The notes beneath the pieces were generated by a model. The model did no database searches and had not been told where the DNA came from. It was given only the letters and a program-made list of their open reading frames with translations. A stretch of DNA of 64,000 nt from Lineus longissimus. Taxonomy: Eukaryota > Nemertea > Pilidiophora > Heteronemertea > Lineidae. This document shows, piece after piece, positions 20,423 to 30,964 of this stretch; the stretch's first letter is position 1, and each line of letters starts with the position of its first letter. The translations under genes and the position numbers were made by a program. Location: the NCBI RefSeq assembly GCF_910592395.1, contig NC_088323.1:12199501-12263500 (forward strand), written 5' to 3'.

Positions 20423-23400
20423 ATGCACTACATCATGACTGATCCCGTTGTGGCTCCGGTGCCCGCGGTATTGCCGTTTGTTAGCGGCATTCGGCCTCCA
20501 CAACCCCCGAGCCTTGATGTTGGCTGTGCCGCTGATAACTGGAAACTTTTAAAACAAAAGTGGTTGAATTACGTTGTAATTACGAAACTAGCACGTCAGG
20601 ATCGTGAGTACCAGGTGGCCCTGCTGTGCCACACGCTGGGAGATGACGCTCTGAGGATATTTAACGGATTCACTTTTGACACTCCCGAGGCGGACCGAAC
20701 CTGTGCTGAAATAATCGCCAAATTCGACGAATTTGCAGTGGGAGAAGTCAATGAGACTAATGAATGCTTCATCTTTAACAAACGCGATCAGAGGGCAGAC
20801 GAAACCTTCGATTCGTTTCTCTCGAACAATCGTCAACTCATCAAAACGTGTAACTACAACGATGCTTCTATCGACTTCATCCTTAGAGATCGGATTGTGC
20901 TTGGCATAGCGGACAAGGACACACAGAAGCTGCTTCTGCGTGAAAGGAACCTGTCGCTCGAGACCTCCCTGAATATCTGTCGAGCGGCTGAAAATGCAGT
21001 CACCCATGGCAAGGCCATCTAATCCGATCAAGCAGCAGCAGTGAACAAGATTCGTTCAGCGCCAGGAAGACGTCCCTCATCCAGCAGGAATGCACCTGAG
21101 AGGCCCAAGGAATGCAACTACTGCGGTGGAGCTCACGTGATGAAGAAGTCTGAGTGCCCTAACCGGGGCAAGACGTGTGCCGCATGCAAAGGGAAAAATC
21201 ACTTTGCACGTAAATGCAAGACTAAAAGCAATGTTCACAGCATTGATACGAATGTGGACGTCTCTGATGATCATGACTCTGATCCGGACTGGATCAATTC
21301 CGTCTCCTCTGATGCAAACACTAAGTCCAAGGAAATCCGTTGCAGGATGACCCTGCAAGAAGAGAACCAATCGCTTACGTTTCAAGTGGACACTGGTGCT
21401 ACTGTTAATCTCATACCATTGCGGTGCGTAGTTCATGCTCATATCACTCCGACAGCCAAGCGTCTCAAGATGTGGAATGGCTCAGAGATCGTCCCTGTGG
21501 GCACCTGCCGCACGGTGCTCATGAATCCAAAAAACAGGAAGCGCCATTCCGTCGAATTCGTGGTTGTGAGAGATGAACTCACTCCTATTCTTGGTCTAAA
21601 GGCAGCAGTTGGCATGAAGCTGGTCACTGTCAATGACTTGCTGATGGAACGCGTTGCTGCGATAACGGTCCCCGATAGATACTCTGATGTGTTTGACGGA
21701 TCTCTTGGTAAGCTACCAGGGAAAGCTTCCCTGAAAGTAGATGAAAACATCACACCTGTGATGTCCGCCAGTCGTCGGATTCCTGTCTCGCTCCAGCCTA
21801 GGCTAGAAACGGAAATATATCGTCTTGCAGATATCAATGTTCTGACCCCTGCTGAAGAGCCCACCCCATGGGTAAACCAGATGGTTGTCACAGAGAAAAA
21901 GTCGGGTGACCTCAGGATCTGCCTCGATCCAAGAGAACTCAATCGCGCTCTTCAAAGGGAACATTTTCCAATGCCAGTGCTCGAGGACAAGCTTCACAAG
22001 ATGGCGAGCTCTCGTGTCTTCTCAAAGCTTGATCTGTCATCAGGTTACTGGCATGTGGAGCTCGACGAGGAGTCAAGTCTACTGATGACTTTCCAAACCC
22101 GCTTCGGGCGCTTTAGGTGGCGCTGCCTACCGTTTGGACTCTCAGTATCCTCTGAAATCTTTCAGAAAAAACTGCTGGAGGCTATTGATGGGCTACCTGG
22201 TGTGGAATGCATTTCACATGATGTGGTAGTCCATGGCCCTGACACTGAAACACATGACCGCAACCTGGATGCTTTTCTTACTCGATGTCGTGAGAAGGGA
22301 ATAAAGCTCAATCTGTCGAAGCTAGAACTGAGACTCTCTCGAATCGCCTTTATGGGACATCAGATCACAGACAAGGGTCTTGGTATAGACCCTGGAAAGG
22401 TGCGCGCTATTGAACAAATGCCAAGGCCTGATAACTTAGAAGCTCTCCGTCGTTTCTTAGGACTTGCGAACTATCTAGCTAAATTTCTCCCCAACTTAAC
22501 CTCAGAAACTACGCCCATGCGAAACCTCACGAAGAAGGACGTACCCTTCTCGTGGTCAATGGCACAAGAAGAGACCTTCAACAAAGTCAAGAAACTAGTT
22601 GTTGAAGCGCCAGTACTCGCGATGTACAACCCGTCTGAGGAACTAACTCTGGAAAACGATGCGTGTGACTATGGAATCGGATCTGTGCTAATGCAATGTG
22701 GCCGCCCGATAGCCTATGCTAGCAGGTCACTCACGGACACCGAAACGCATTGGGCACAGATCGAAAAGGAAATGCTGGCTGCAGTATACGGGCTCGAAAA
22801 ATTCCACTACTACACTTATGGACGGAAGGTCCAAGTCGTCACTGATCACAAGCCGCTGGTACCCATAGTCACCAAGCCACTGTTCAAAGCGCCAAAGAGA
22901 CTCCAAGCTCTGCTGCTCAGGGCTCAGAAGTATGACTTTGACCTATCTCACAAGGCTGGGACCGCAATCCCAGTCTCCGACATGTTGTCCAGAGCGCCTC
23001 TTCCGGACAAACCTAAAACTGAAATGGTTACTGTAAATGCCGTTCACTTCTTACCGATCAAATCTGATCGCCTTGAGCAGATCAAGACTGCCACTGCTCA
23101 AGACCCGATTCTTCCTGAGCTCATGGACATGATCTCAAAGGGCTGGCCTAATGACAAGGACACTGTCCCAGATGCTCTGTCAACATACTACCACTGTCGA
23201 GACGAGCTCGCAATTCAAGAAGGGCTACTGTTACGAGGAAACCGCGTAGTGATACCAACCAGCATGCGCGCCGAGCTTAAGGATCAGCTACATGCAGGTC
23301 ACCTCGGTATAAACTCATGCCTGTGCAGGGCTAGAGAACTGATAAATTGGCCGCGTATGTCTGCTGAAATACGGCAATATATCGAAGCCTGCGAGACATG

Positions 23401-23731
23401 CGCAACTTACGCTGATCGACAAGGACCTGAGGAACTCAACCTACATGAGGTCCCAGATCGTCCCTGGCAAAAGGTTGGAACTGACATATTCACGTACGAA
23501 AACAGATCGTATCTGGTAACGGCTGATTACTACAGCACCTTCTATGAACTCGATTACCTTCCGGACACTCTTACTGAAACTGTTGTGACGAAGGTCAAAC
23601 ATCACTTCGCGCGTCGCGGAATACCAGACACCGCCTGGGGTTTCTCTCACGTACGTAAGCCCAAAAGGCTCTTTCCAAATTCCAAATTCCAAATTCGAGA
23701 TTCGAGATTCCAAATTCTACATTTTTTTTGA
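20423..23731 (+). pseudogene. Ty3/Gypsy gag-pol, stop after gag, RT mutated, integrase truncated
   Basis: One frame runs from ATG 20423 to 23731 with a single TAA at 21020-21022. Before it lies gag (about 199 codons). After it come two zinc knuckles (CNYCGGAHVMKKSECPNRGK and CAACKGKNHFARKC), a retropepsin (FQVDTGATVNLIP), reverse transcriptase (VFSKLDLSSGYWHVE, FRWRCLPFGLS), RNase H (LENDACDYGIGS, VTDHKPL) and integrase with H-H-C-C finger residues (AGHLGIN, CETC) and the first core Asp (KVGTDIFTY). Integrase similarity ends at GIPDT (about 23630), before the second Asp and the Glu. At the RT active site the sequence is CISHDVVV: the first Asp of the DD pair is His (CAT, 22217-22219). The copy is therefore defective in RT and integrase. 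The TAA could be a readthrough stop, but is more simply another mutation. Confidence 0.9.
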
Positions 23732-23857
23732 CCAATCAAATTACTCGTTACATACTGCATGTAGGAAAAATCCTAATAATAGATCACACGTCAGGATCAC
23801 AGTGTATCATGGAAATTGCCCATACCTGGATGAACCTTGGAGGAATTGTTAGCAACC

Positions 23858-25622
23858 ATGCCATCGATTAAAATTTCAGTTAAACCTGAGACTGGTGATT
23901 CTGCCTTTTCGTTCGTTATTGATGATGATACCTTCAAGATGGACGAACTTCGTAAGTAACCCGTCAGATCATCCTATATATAGGCATGCAGTCATGCTGA
24001 TGTAGCTGTACAGCATCCATCGTGTACAGCAGACTTTACGTACATGTAACTATTTTGGGGGTCCTTCATTCATGTCATTATTCTTCAATTTGGTGAACTC
24101 AAATGCAAAGTGGTAGGCCTACACGGCGCCTGGACGCGTCCTCCCAAAGCATGTCTTTTGGCTCGTTCCTCTCCATACACTCACACAAAGCCCTAGTGAA
24201 GGAGACGAGTCTATGGGATCATTGGCCATTCGATGTGCATCATCCTACCGTCCCATCCCAAGTTGGCATGTAACTGATACCCTCAATCTCTCAGTTTAAA
24301 TAGAAGCGACCCAGAAACTCATCATGAAAAACAGCCATGATGCAACTTAAACTGAGGTGGAATGTCTGCGTCAGTACTGTATGGTGGCTGTAAAATAGCA
24401 TATAGGCCATATGGATGTGTAGCTGACCTCATCTTGGGTTGAGATTAGACAGTTGTCCTAATTAATTTTGCATTGTAATATGTACGAGTACATTCATCTT
24501 AGGCTGAATCAATGAAAAGTGCAAAGTGCTAATGTTGGCATTTCATGCCATTGGCCCCAAACCAGAAAGGAGGGGATATATTTGGGCCTACTTCTTGAAG
24601 TTCAAATGTTGTATGCATATTCATACATTGAATTATTGGTTTCAGGTCAAGCATTTCCAGGAACGACGTCTCTCGTCTACACAGACGACATTGACGAAGG
24701 CGACGAAAGAATTGTTGTTCCAGCAACTGATGATGGCGTTTTTAAAGTTCCTCTTGGAGGATGGCTTTGTAATGGGAGGAGCTATTTCGCCATTAAAGGT
24801 GTGACTTAAGTTTTTTTCGAGAACCTAGACTTATGCTTAGTCAGACAAAACAAATTCTTTTTGAAACTGGTCCCTTGTCTTCGTAACCCTGCTAACTAGG
24901 CTTCTGACAGGTCCTCGAGAATCTTGCATTGTGCATTTTGAAGGCTTTTCGTCAGTTCTTGGTTTATGAGTCTTTGCTATCGTAGAATCTGATATTGCTG
25001 TGGTTGACAGTTCTGTTGGGCCTTCGTGGGGCAAGGGCAGTTGACTAAATAGGATCCAGTGCCTTTATAAAGCCTGATTCTATGAAATCGCGACTATCAC
25101 CTGTCACGAAATCCCGCACGAAATGCTCGCTAACATTGACGGCGCAAAAGTAAAACTTACTAAAAAAACCGTATGTGCGTGTCAAAATTGATCGGAGATC
25201 ATAGAAGCCTAATACGATGAGCTGAAGATGTTAAAAATTGTGCAGACTGGCACTTTAACGGGGACGTTACCGAGAAAAATAAGAAAGGTCTGGAGTCAAT
25301 GTCAAATCTACAATTCAACGCAATAAATAACTATTGGACATGTTTTCAAGAGATTACAAAATAAACTTAAAGCACTGCAAGGGTTAAACACGTATATTAG
25401 GTTGAATGAAACTATATATACTTTTCAGGTGATTTTGATGGACGGTCAAAACAGATAAAATATATTTTGGCTGGATTTAACAGCAGAAGACCGGCAAAGT
25501 ATGCCAGCTTGAAACGAACGTCCACGGAAAAATCGGCAGCAGAAGAGACGGCGTCCAGTAAAAAACGCAAAGTGGAAAGTTCAAAGGTTGGTAAACGGAA
25601 ATCAAAGACACACAATGCCTAA
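23858..25622 (+). CDS. Small three-exon gene with TDP-43 N-terminal-like domain
   Basis: Exons 23858-23951, 24646-24798 and 25429-25622 join with consistent phase (1, 1) through GTAAGT/TTTCAG, GTGTGA/TTTTCAG junctions to a complete frame of about 146 codons ending TAA. Residues 1-85 (KISVKPETG, DELRQAFPGTTSLVYTDD, VVPATDDGVFKVPLGGW, GRSYFAIKG) follow the hydrophobic pattern and the FPG, D/E-G and P-x2-GW landmarks of the TDP-43 N-terminal oligomerisation domain (a ubiquitin-like/DIX-like fold). The C-terminus has SSKKRKVESS and VGKRKSK, a strong nuclear-localisation signal, as TDP-43 has after its own N-terminal domain. There are no RRM domains here. It sits directly upstream of an orphan-transposase exon and may be that element's N-terminal exons. 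Domain assignment is by eye. Confidence 0.5.
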
Positions 25623-25673
25623 TTTCTTGGTAAAATTAATAATCTGTAGTATACCTTGTGTGCGAGTGTCTAG

Positions 25674-25997
25674 GATCCAATGTGCCTACTGAAAGCATAC
25701 GAGGACTGATTGGGGCCTTTGTGAAGAGTTTGGGTGCAAGGGTCAAGGACATCCTAAGTCGAAGCACCATTGAGACTATGGCTGTTGAGTTGGGTGTGGT
25801 CAGTGACTTTCAGGCTGCTGAGTTTCTGTACAAAACAGAAAACGTCACCATTGGTTTTGATGCAACCGCCCAGGAGGGCACTCATGCCAATGAGATTCAC
25901 GGCACATCAAAAGACAGTTGCCTTGTTCTAGCCCTTGATGAGCTTGCAGGAGGCACGGCTAAGGACTATGCTGATCACATCATAAAGACAGTTTCAG
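25674..25997 (+). pseudogene. Orphan transposase family, single internal exon
   Basis: An exon-like segment between GTGTCTAG and the donor TTTCAG|GTAGCA contains SNVPTESIRGLIGAFVKSLG, ELGVVSDFQAAEFLY, then NVTIGFDATAQEGTHANEIH and LALDELAGGTAKDYADHI. The Asp in GFDAT precedes a conserved block shared by a widespread but unnamed transposase-like family of aquatic invertebrates, and corresponds to YHTDATTRD in the gene at 27.3 kb. No following exon in phase was found, so this copy is truncated or scattered. It could extend the TDP-43-like gene by alternative splicing, but the phases do not fit neatly. Confidence 0.5.
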
Positions 25998-26529
25998 GTA
26001 GCAGACTCTCCAAGCTTTGAAAATCTGGAAGAATTTTGACTAGAGCTTGAAAATTGAGGAAGTTATGGGCGATTTAGTGCTGGTGGTCGATTGCTAATTA
26101 ATCACGCCTAATTAATTAATTGTAATTAATTAATTAGTGAAGATTAATTAATTAATTAATTCATTCATTTGATTGATTACAGCAATTCAAAAGTACATTT
26201 CACAATCTTTCTGATAATGTCTACTTTTTAGATTTCTATCCACATTTGAGGAAACTGTGATGCTTCAAAGTCTCAGTTTTAACATTTTTCATAAAATTTA
26301 TGTAAAAACTGATCACACTCATTCTATTGTTTTCCAATTAAAACAAAGGAGTCCAAATTGCCCCGACTTTATAAGTTTTAAAATGCTGTAACTTTCTTTA
26401 TTCTTAACCTATTAGCAAACTTTAAGGACCATTTTGTTTTTTTTCTCAATCTCTTTCCAATGGACTTGCTCTTGTTGATTAAAAGCAAGTTTAAATTTTT
26501 TATGTCACATACCTACTAAATGCCTGGCT
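25998..26529. other. AT-rich spacer with TTAATTAA-type repeats
   Basis: 26090-26165 is a degenerate (ATTA)n tract (AATTAATTAATT repeated); the rest is AT-rich with no coding signal. Confidence 0.5.
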
Positions 26530-27330
26530 TTCAATTCATCGCACTAGTACAAAACATGTGCAAGCCTTGCCTCCTGCCATGCATGTCAGAAGAGACACCA
26601 CACGTCCACTCACGAATACTTCTCAACCCCGCGACAAACCCAAGGCCGATTCGGAAACCGATTATGACTAGACGATCACCAACCAGGACAATGAACAACC
26701 GCATCAAAAACCAACAACAAAGGACCTTAAAGTAACAACCAACCAGTCACCTTGTGTTCAGACAACACGACAAAACAAACGGACACTGCACTTCTCGAAA
26801 CAGGAACGACAACTTTCAAAGATAAAGACAACGAAATCAGGGCTGGAGTCTTGATTGACCGTGGAAGCATGGCTTCATACATCCGAAGGGATACCGCATC
26901 AAAACTAAAACTACTACCTACCAGAAAACAGAAACTTAACATTAATGGCTTCGGAGGCCAGACATCCCAGCGAGACTACGATTTCGTGAACGTAACAGTC
27001 AAAACAATGGATGAAAATAGTACCATAGAAGCTCTAGTCACCGACGAAATCATGAAACCAATCAATCAACATGGATGGAAGGAATGTCTCAAGCACGCCT
27101 ACATCCACGAACATCAGGACAGGTTAGTAAACAACTTCGATCAAATAACTCTCACCATCGACATCCTCATTGGGTGCGACTTCTGCTTCGAGTTCCTAGA
27201 AAATAAAATGATAAAGGGACACGGCCCAACCGTACAATTTTCTAACCTAGGATGCTTTGTATCAGGACCACTTAATGCCAAATCTGAAATTCACACAACC
27301 GTATCATCGCAGAACAGTACTTGCAGATAG
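26530..27330 (+). pseudogene. BEL/Pao retrotransposon fragment: gag knuckle and protease
   Basis: Near 26555 a plus frame reads YKTCASLASCHACQKRHHTS, like the C-terminal Cys-His cluster of BEL/Pao gag. A second frame (26752-27330) carries the protease: AGVLIDRGSMASYI, INGFGGQTSQRDY, then IDILIGCDFCFEFL and NLGCFVSGPL, the pattern of the BEL/Pao aspartic protease (peptidase A17/DUF1758). The catalytic D-S/T-G reads D-R-G here, so the enzyme is probably dead. The fragment ends at TAG 27328, where the next transposase begins. Confidence 0.75.
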
Positions 27331-29920
27331 TACTTGCCAAGAACCACATAGCAGATTCCATCATCAAATCTGACGGAGTTGATTACCACACTGATGCCAC
27401 TACACGGGATCACCGGAAGTATCTTGGCACCCAGGTCACTTTATCATCAGGGAACATATTAAGCATTGGTTATTCAATGATGATGACGGAGGACACGCAA
27501 ACTCTTCTCGATGCAGCAATTGCTGTCCTCCAGGAGCTGGCTGATGTGTACACTGACATTGACACTGTTGATGAAAATTTCAAGCGGATCATTTCTAAAC
27601 TTAGTGGATTAATGTCAGATAGGGCCAGCGTCAACAAGTCATACAACAAGGCATTGACCAAGAAACGTTGTGAAATTCTTGGTGACGAGTGCCTCCAACT
27701 TGAGTTCGTGTACTGCAGCGCTCACTTTCTCCTTGGACTGAGCTCTGAAAGTGAGAAAGTAATGAAAGAAATTCAGCGTGAAATAAACGGTGGAAAGCTT
27801 GGGCGAGACAAACTTCCGAAGTTCAAGACATGGTCATCTGGTGGGGAGACAGCTGTAGCCAGTTACATTCGAACTGCTTGTTCTGTCCTTGGACCCCGTG
27901 GAGATGACAAAAGTGGTTGCCGTGATGCCTGGGAGGCCTACTGTGGTTTGAAAGAAGTGGTTTCAATGATCAAAAGCTACCGGAGCAATCGGTTCAACAA
28001 TTACTTTGAGGGAGCAGCCAGCCTTCACTACTACAGGAAGGATATTGAACATTTCTTTTCCAACTTTACCAGCACCCCCAAACTCAGGTTGCAAAGTGTC
28101 CTTGCTGATTGCGAGTCGGATGAAATTGACGCTTTCCTCAGTGCGCTTGGTATTGCATACTTTGTTCTGACAGGTCCTTATTGGCAGCTGATTACCAGTA
28201 CTACAGAATACTTTGACCTTTACAAGTACTTGACACCTATGAGAGAGAAAATGGTACAATATGCTGAGGATGCATCTAGTCTCCTAGAAAGCCCACCATC
28301 CATCGTACCTGACTTCTCTGTGGATGGGAAAGATGTTCTGCCAAGGTTACTCGATGTGACATCCCACGAGCAGTTACGTGAAAGTCTGCAGAGGTTGTTC
28401 AAAGGTTTTGTGGCAGTAACTGATCATCAGCTGACTGACTTCTTGCCAGGCGGCAAGTATCACGATGTGCAGGACCCAGAACGCCACCAAAAAATGAAGC
28501 ACACCCAGCACATGATGGCGAGAAACCACACGATGTCCAACTGGTTTCATGACAAGAGTGAAGAGGAGCACCGTCGTTTACTTGCAATATCTGCTGCCAA
28601 GGCCCAGCCACTCCGCAAGAAGCATCGCGATGATGAGAAGTCAATCATTACGCAGAGAAAACAACACCTTCTGATGACGAGTCAACTGCTTGAAAAGAAG
28701 CGAGAGAAAACTCGGCAGCACAAGGCCTCGCTTTCCAAGAAAGTCAAGGACCATGGTGGACCTTGTATCTTGCCAGCAGATGTGGATCGCCTTGTGAAAA
28801 AGTATACGACCCAAACTGCCATCAAATCCGCCCTGAATGACGAAATCCAGTACCAAAAAAATCGTCCTCGGTTCGAAGTCGAAACTGCTGAAGTCTTCGA
28901 AGCTGACCAGCACCCAGATAGTGAAGAACCTGAAGGACTACCTTGGTGGTGATGAATATGATGGAACTGGAATTCTGCAGGTGCAAGACGATACAGGTAA
29001 GAGTCAGTTTATTATAACTTTATGCATTGTCATGATTGTAAATGTATGATGATTGATCAAGTTATTACAATACAAACTACAAGGTGATGTAATATTTTTG
29101 CTCAATAGACTTCGTAGTAATGGACTCACTACTGGTAAAAATTAACTCATATTCATAATAATCAATGATTATGTTTCTGTTGTCTGTCATTGCAGGTGCA
29201 GATCAGTCCACAAATGATGCAACACCAGACACCAATCCAACTGACGAGCTTGCAGAAGTACAACTACAATCTGATAAAGAATTGGTGACTGGAGGATTGG
29301 ATTCAGAATCTGAGCTCTCTTCAATCTATCAGTCAGACTCTGACTCAGAGTCAGATGCAGGTATGTGCCTAGAAAAATAGAATAGATCCTAAGACTAAGA
29401 GAAGAGTAACACTAGGTTGAGTGTAAAATTATTAAGAAATTGTAATTGTTGTTCTCCATCCTTATTAGTTTTCTGTCCAGTTTCAGAATGCGACTCCAGC
29501 CAATATGATGATGACGGCAGGGACAGTGACAGATGGGAAACAAAACTATTATCCATCTCGATATCTTCGTCTTCCTCAAAGCTTCGTGCTCTTGTTCCAT
29601 TTCGCTTCACGAAACAAGGAGAATTCGTAGCTGCTTATTATAGCACAAATCGAGGACATACGTTTTACATTGGACAAGTGTTGAATATTGACAGTGAGGA
29701 GAAAGGTGTCGTCTCCTTTCTAGAATGCTCTAAATTGAAAAAGGAAACCTTCAAGTGGCCATCGTCTCCTGATATTGAGGAGGGACTGGAATCAAAATTT
29801 GTGTTCCATTCTGACATTCAGCTTCAGACAACAAACGGTCGCGCATGGATTGCACAAGACATGGACACCCTGATGAAGAAATTTGATATATTTGTGAGGA
29901 GATTCACAATGGCATTGTAA
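27327..29920 (+). CDS. Orphan DDE-like transposase gene with C-terminal Tudor/SH3-like domain
   Basis: A long exon opens after TTGCAG at 27327. It contains SDGVDYHTDATTRDHRKYLG, SKLSGLMSDRASVNKSYN and FVYCSAHFLLGLSSESEK, then a Cys/Arg-rich SVLGPRGDDKSGCRDAWEA region and a basic coiled-coil-like tail. The spaced Asp residues (TDAT, SDRAS) suggest a DDE nuclease of an unnamed family common in cnidarians and lancelets. The main frame stops at 28952. An overlapping frame (DYLGGDEYDGTGILQVQDDT) reaches donor 28996/28997 and joins in phase exons 29196-29360 and 29481-29920. These end in an acidic stretch and a Tudor/SH3-like module (GEFVAAYYSTNRGHTFYIGQ, FKWPSSPDIEEGLESKFVF). A one-base change near 28930 therefore probably separates core and tail. 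The 5' end abuts BEL/Pao sequence and may be truncated. Confidence 0.6.
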
Positions 29921-30022
29921 AATGTATGATATTGATGATTAACTACAATGTATAAAGATTAATAGAATATCACTATCAGCTTGATTTTCACATGATGCAT
30001 GAAATTTCAGAAATTTCAAATC

Positions 30023-30231
30023 CGCTCTACCAAAACTAGGCGCTTGTCGCATCTGAACTTGACAGGTTGACACGGACTTGTTGTTCATTTCCCTATTGTA
30101 GACCTTTGGTGAAATGTAACCAAATCAGTTTGTAATAGATTTCACAAAAGGTCTCCAATAGGGAAATGAACAACAAGTCCCTATCAACCTGTCAAGTTCA
30201 GATGCGACAAGCACCTAGTTTTGGTAGAGCG
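30023..30231. mobile_element. 209-bp foldback MITE, CGCTCTACCAAAACTAGG ends
   Basis: The arms begin CGCTCTACCAAAACTAGGCG and end CTAGTTTTGGTAGAGCG. The pairing continues through GCATCTGAACTTGACAGGTT and AACAACAAGTCC, with few mismatches, around a loop near 30130. No target duplication is clear. Confidence 0.8.
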
Positions 30232-30259
30232 AGTCACATTTTTCAAAAAATTCCATTTT

Positions 30260-30446
30260 CTTAACCACTTGTATTTTAAAGAACTGTTGAAGATAGCTTA
30301 AAATGGATGATTCCAATGGATTTAGCAGCTCATTTTACCTTTAGGACAGTAACTTCACTGAATGGCATTTAGAAACATAGATTCTTTGACTTTTTAGAAA
30401 TGACTCATTTTGGGGAATTTTTGTATTTTTTGAAAAATTTTCCATA
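30260..30446. repeat. Dispersed repeat, copy 1 of 2 (second at 42701-42850)
   Basis: The segment contains AACTGTTGAAGATAGCTTAA, then GATTTAGCAGCTCATTTTACC and TTCACTGAATGGCATT. The same ordered words occur at 42723-42840 in the same orientation at lower identity. The two copies abut the two ends of the 12.25-kb segment from outside. Confidence 0.6.
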
Positions 30447-30900
30447 TGTGACCCTCCAGCACAAAACCGATCGGAAGTCGCACGGCCGTATTTTTAGCAA
30501 TAGGCCAAAATGCATTCTTCATATGAAAATCATCTATTTTTAGATTTATGATTCAAACACAAGAAAAATCTCTAAAGATCACTTCCCAGTTATTTTTTGT
30601 GTGAAATTCCTACCTAAAATGCTTCAAAACATGCTTTTATTGAGAGGGTGCTGCTAAATCCACAAGAAAAGGGTCTTGAAATGATGAAAAAACAACCTAT
30701 AAAACCATCTGCTGCCGCACGGCAGACAGGGATACCCCCACCATGTTTGATATCAATAGAAAGCTTGAGATTCCCTTGAGGTGCATATTTAATTACGATA
30801 TACGTCATTACCCACATAAACCAATGAGAGGCCGTAATACAACCTCCACTTTAGTAAACAAAAAGTCTTTGTTGCTAGGATCAAGCTGAAAGGCCGCTTC

Positions 30901-30930
30901 TGATTGGTCAAAATCACTTTGCGCATGCCC
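30901..30930 (+). promoter_or_regulatory. Promoter-like: inverted CCAAT box and NRF1-like site
   Basis: TGATTGGTCA (30901-30910) contains an inverted CCAAT box, and GCGCATGCCC (30921-30930) resembles an NRF1 half-palindrome, 35 bp upstream of the ATG of the DUF7869-type gene. Activity is inferred. Confidence 0.35.
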
Positions 30931-30964
30931 AGTTCGAAATTTTCATCCACTTCCGTTTTTCAAC

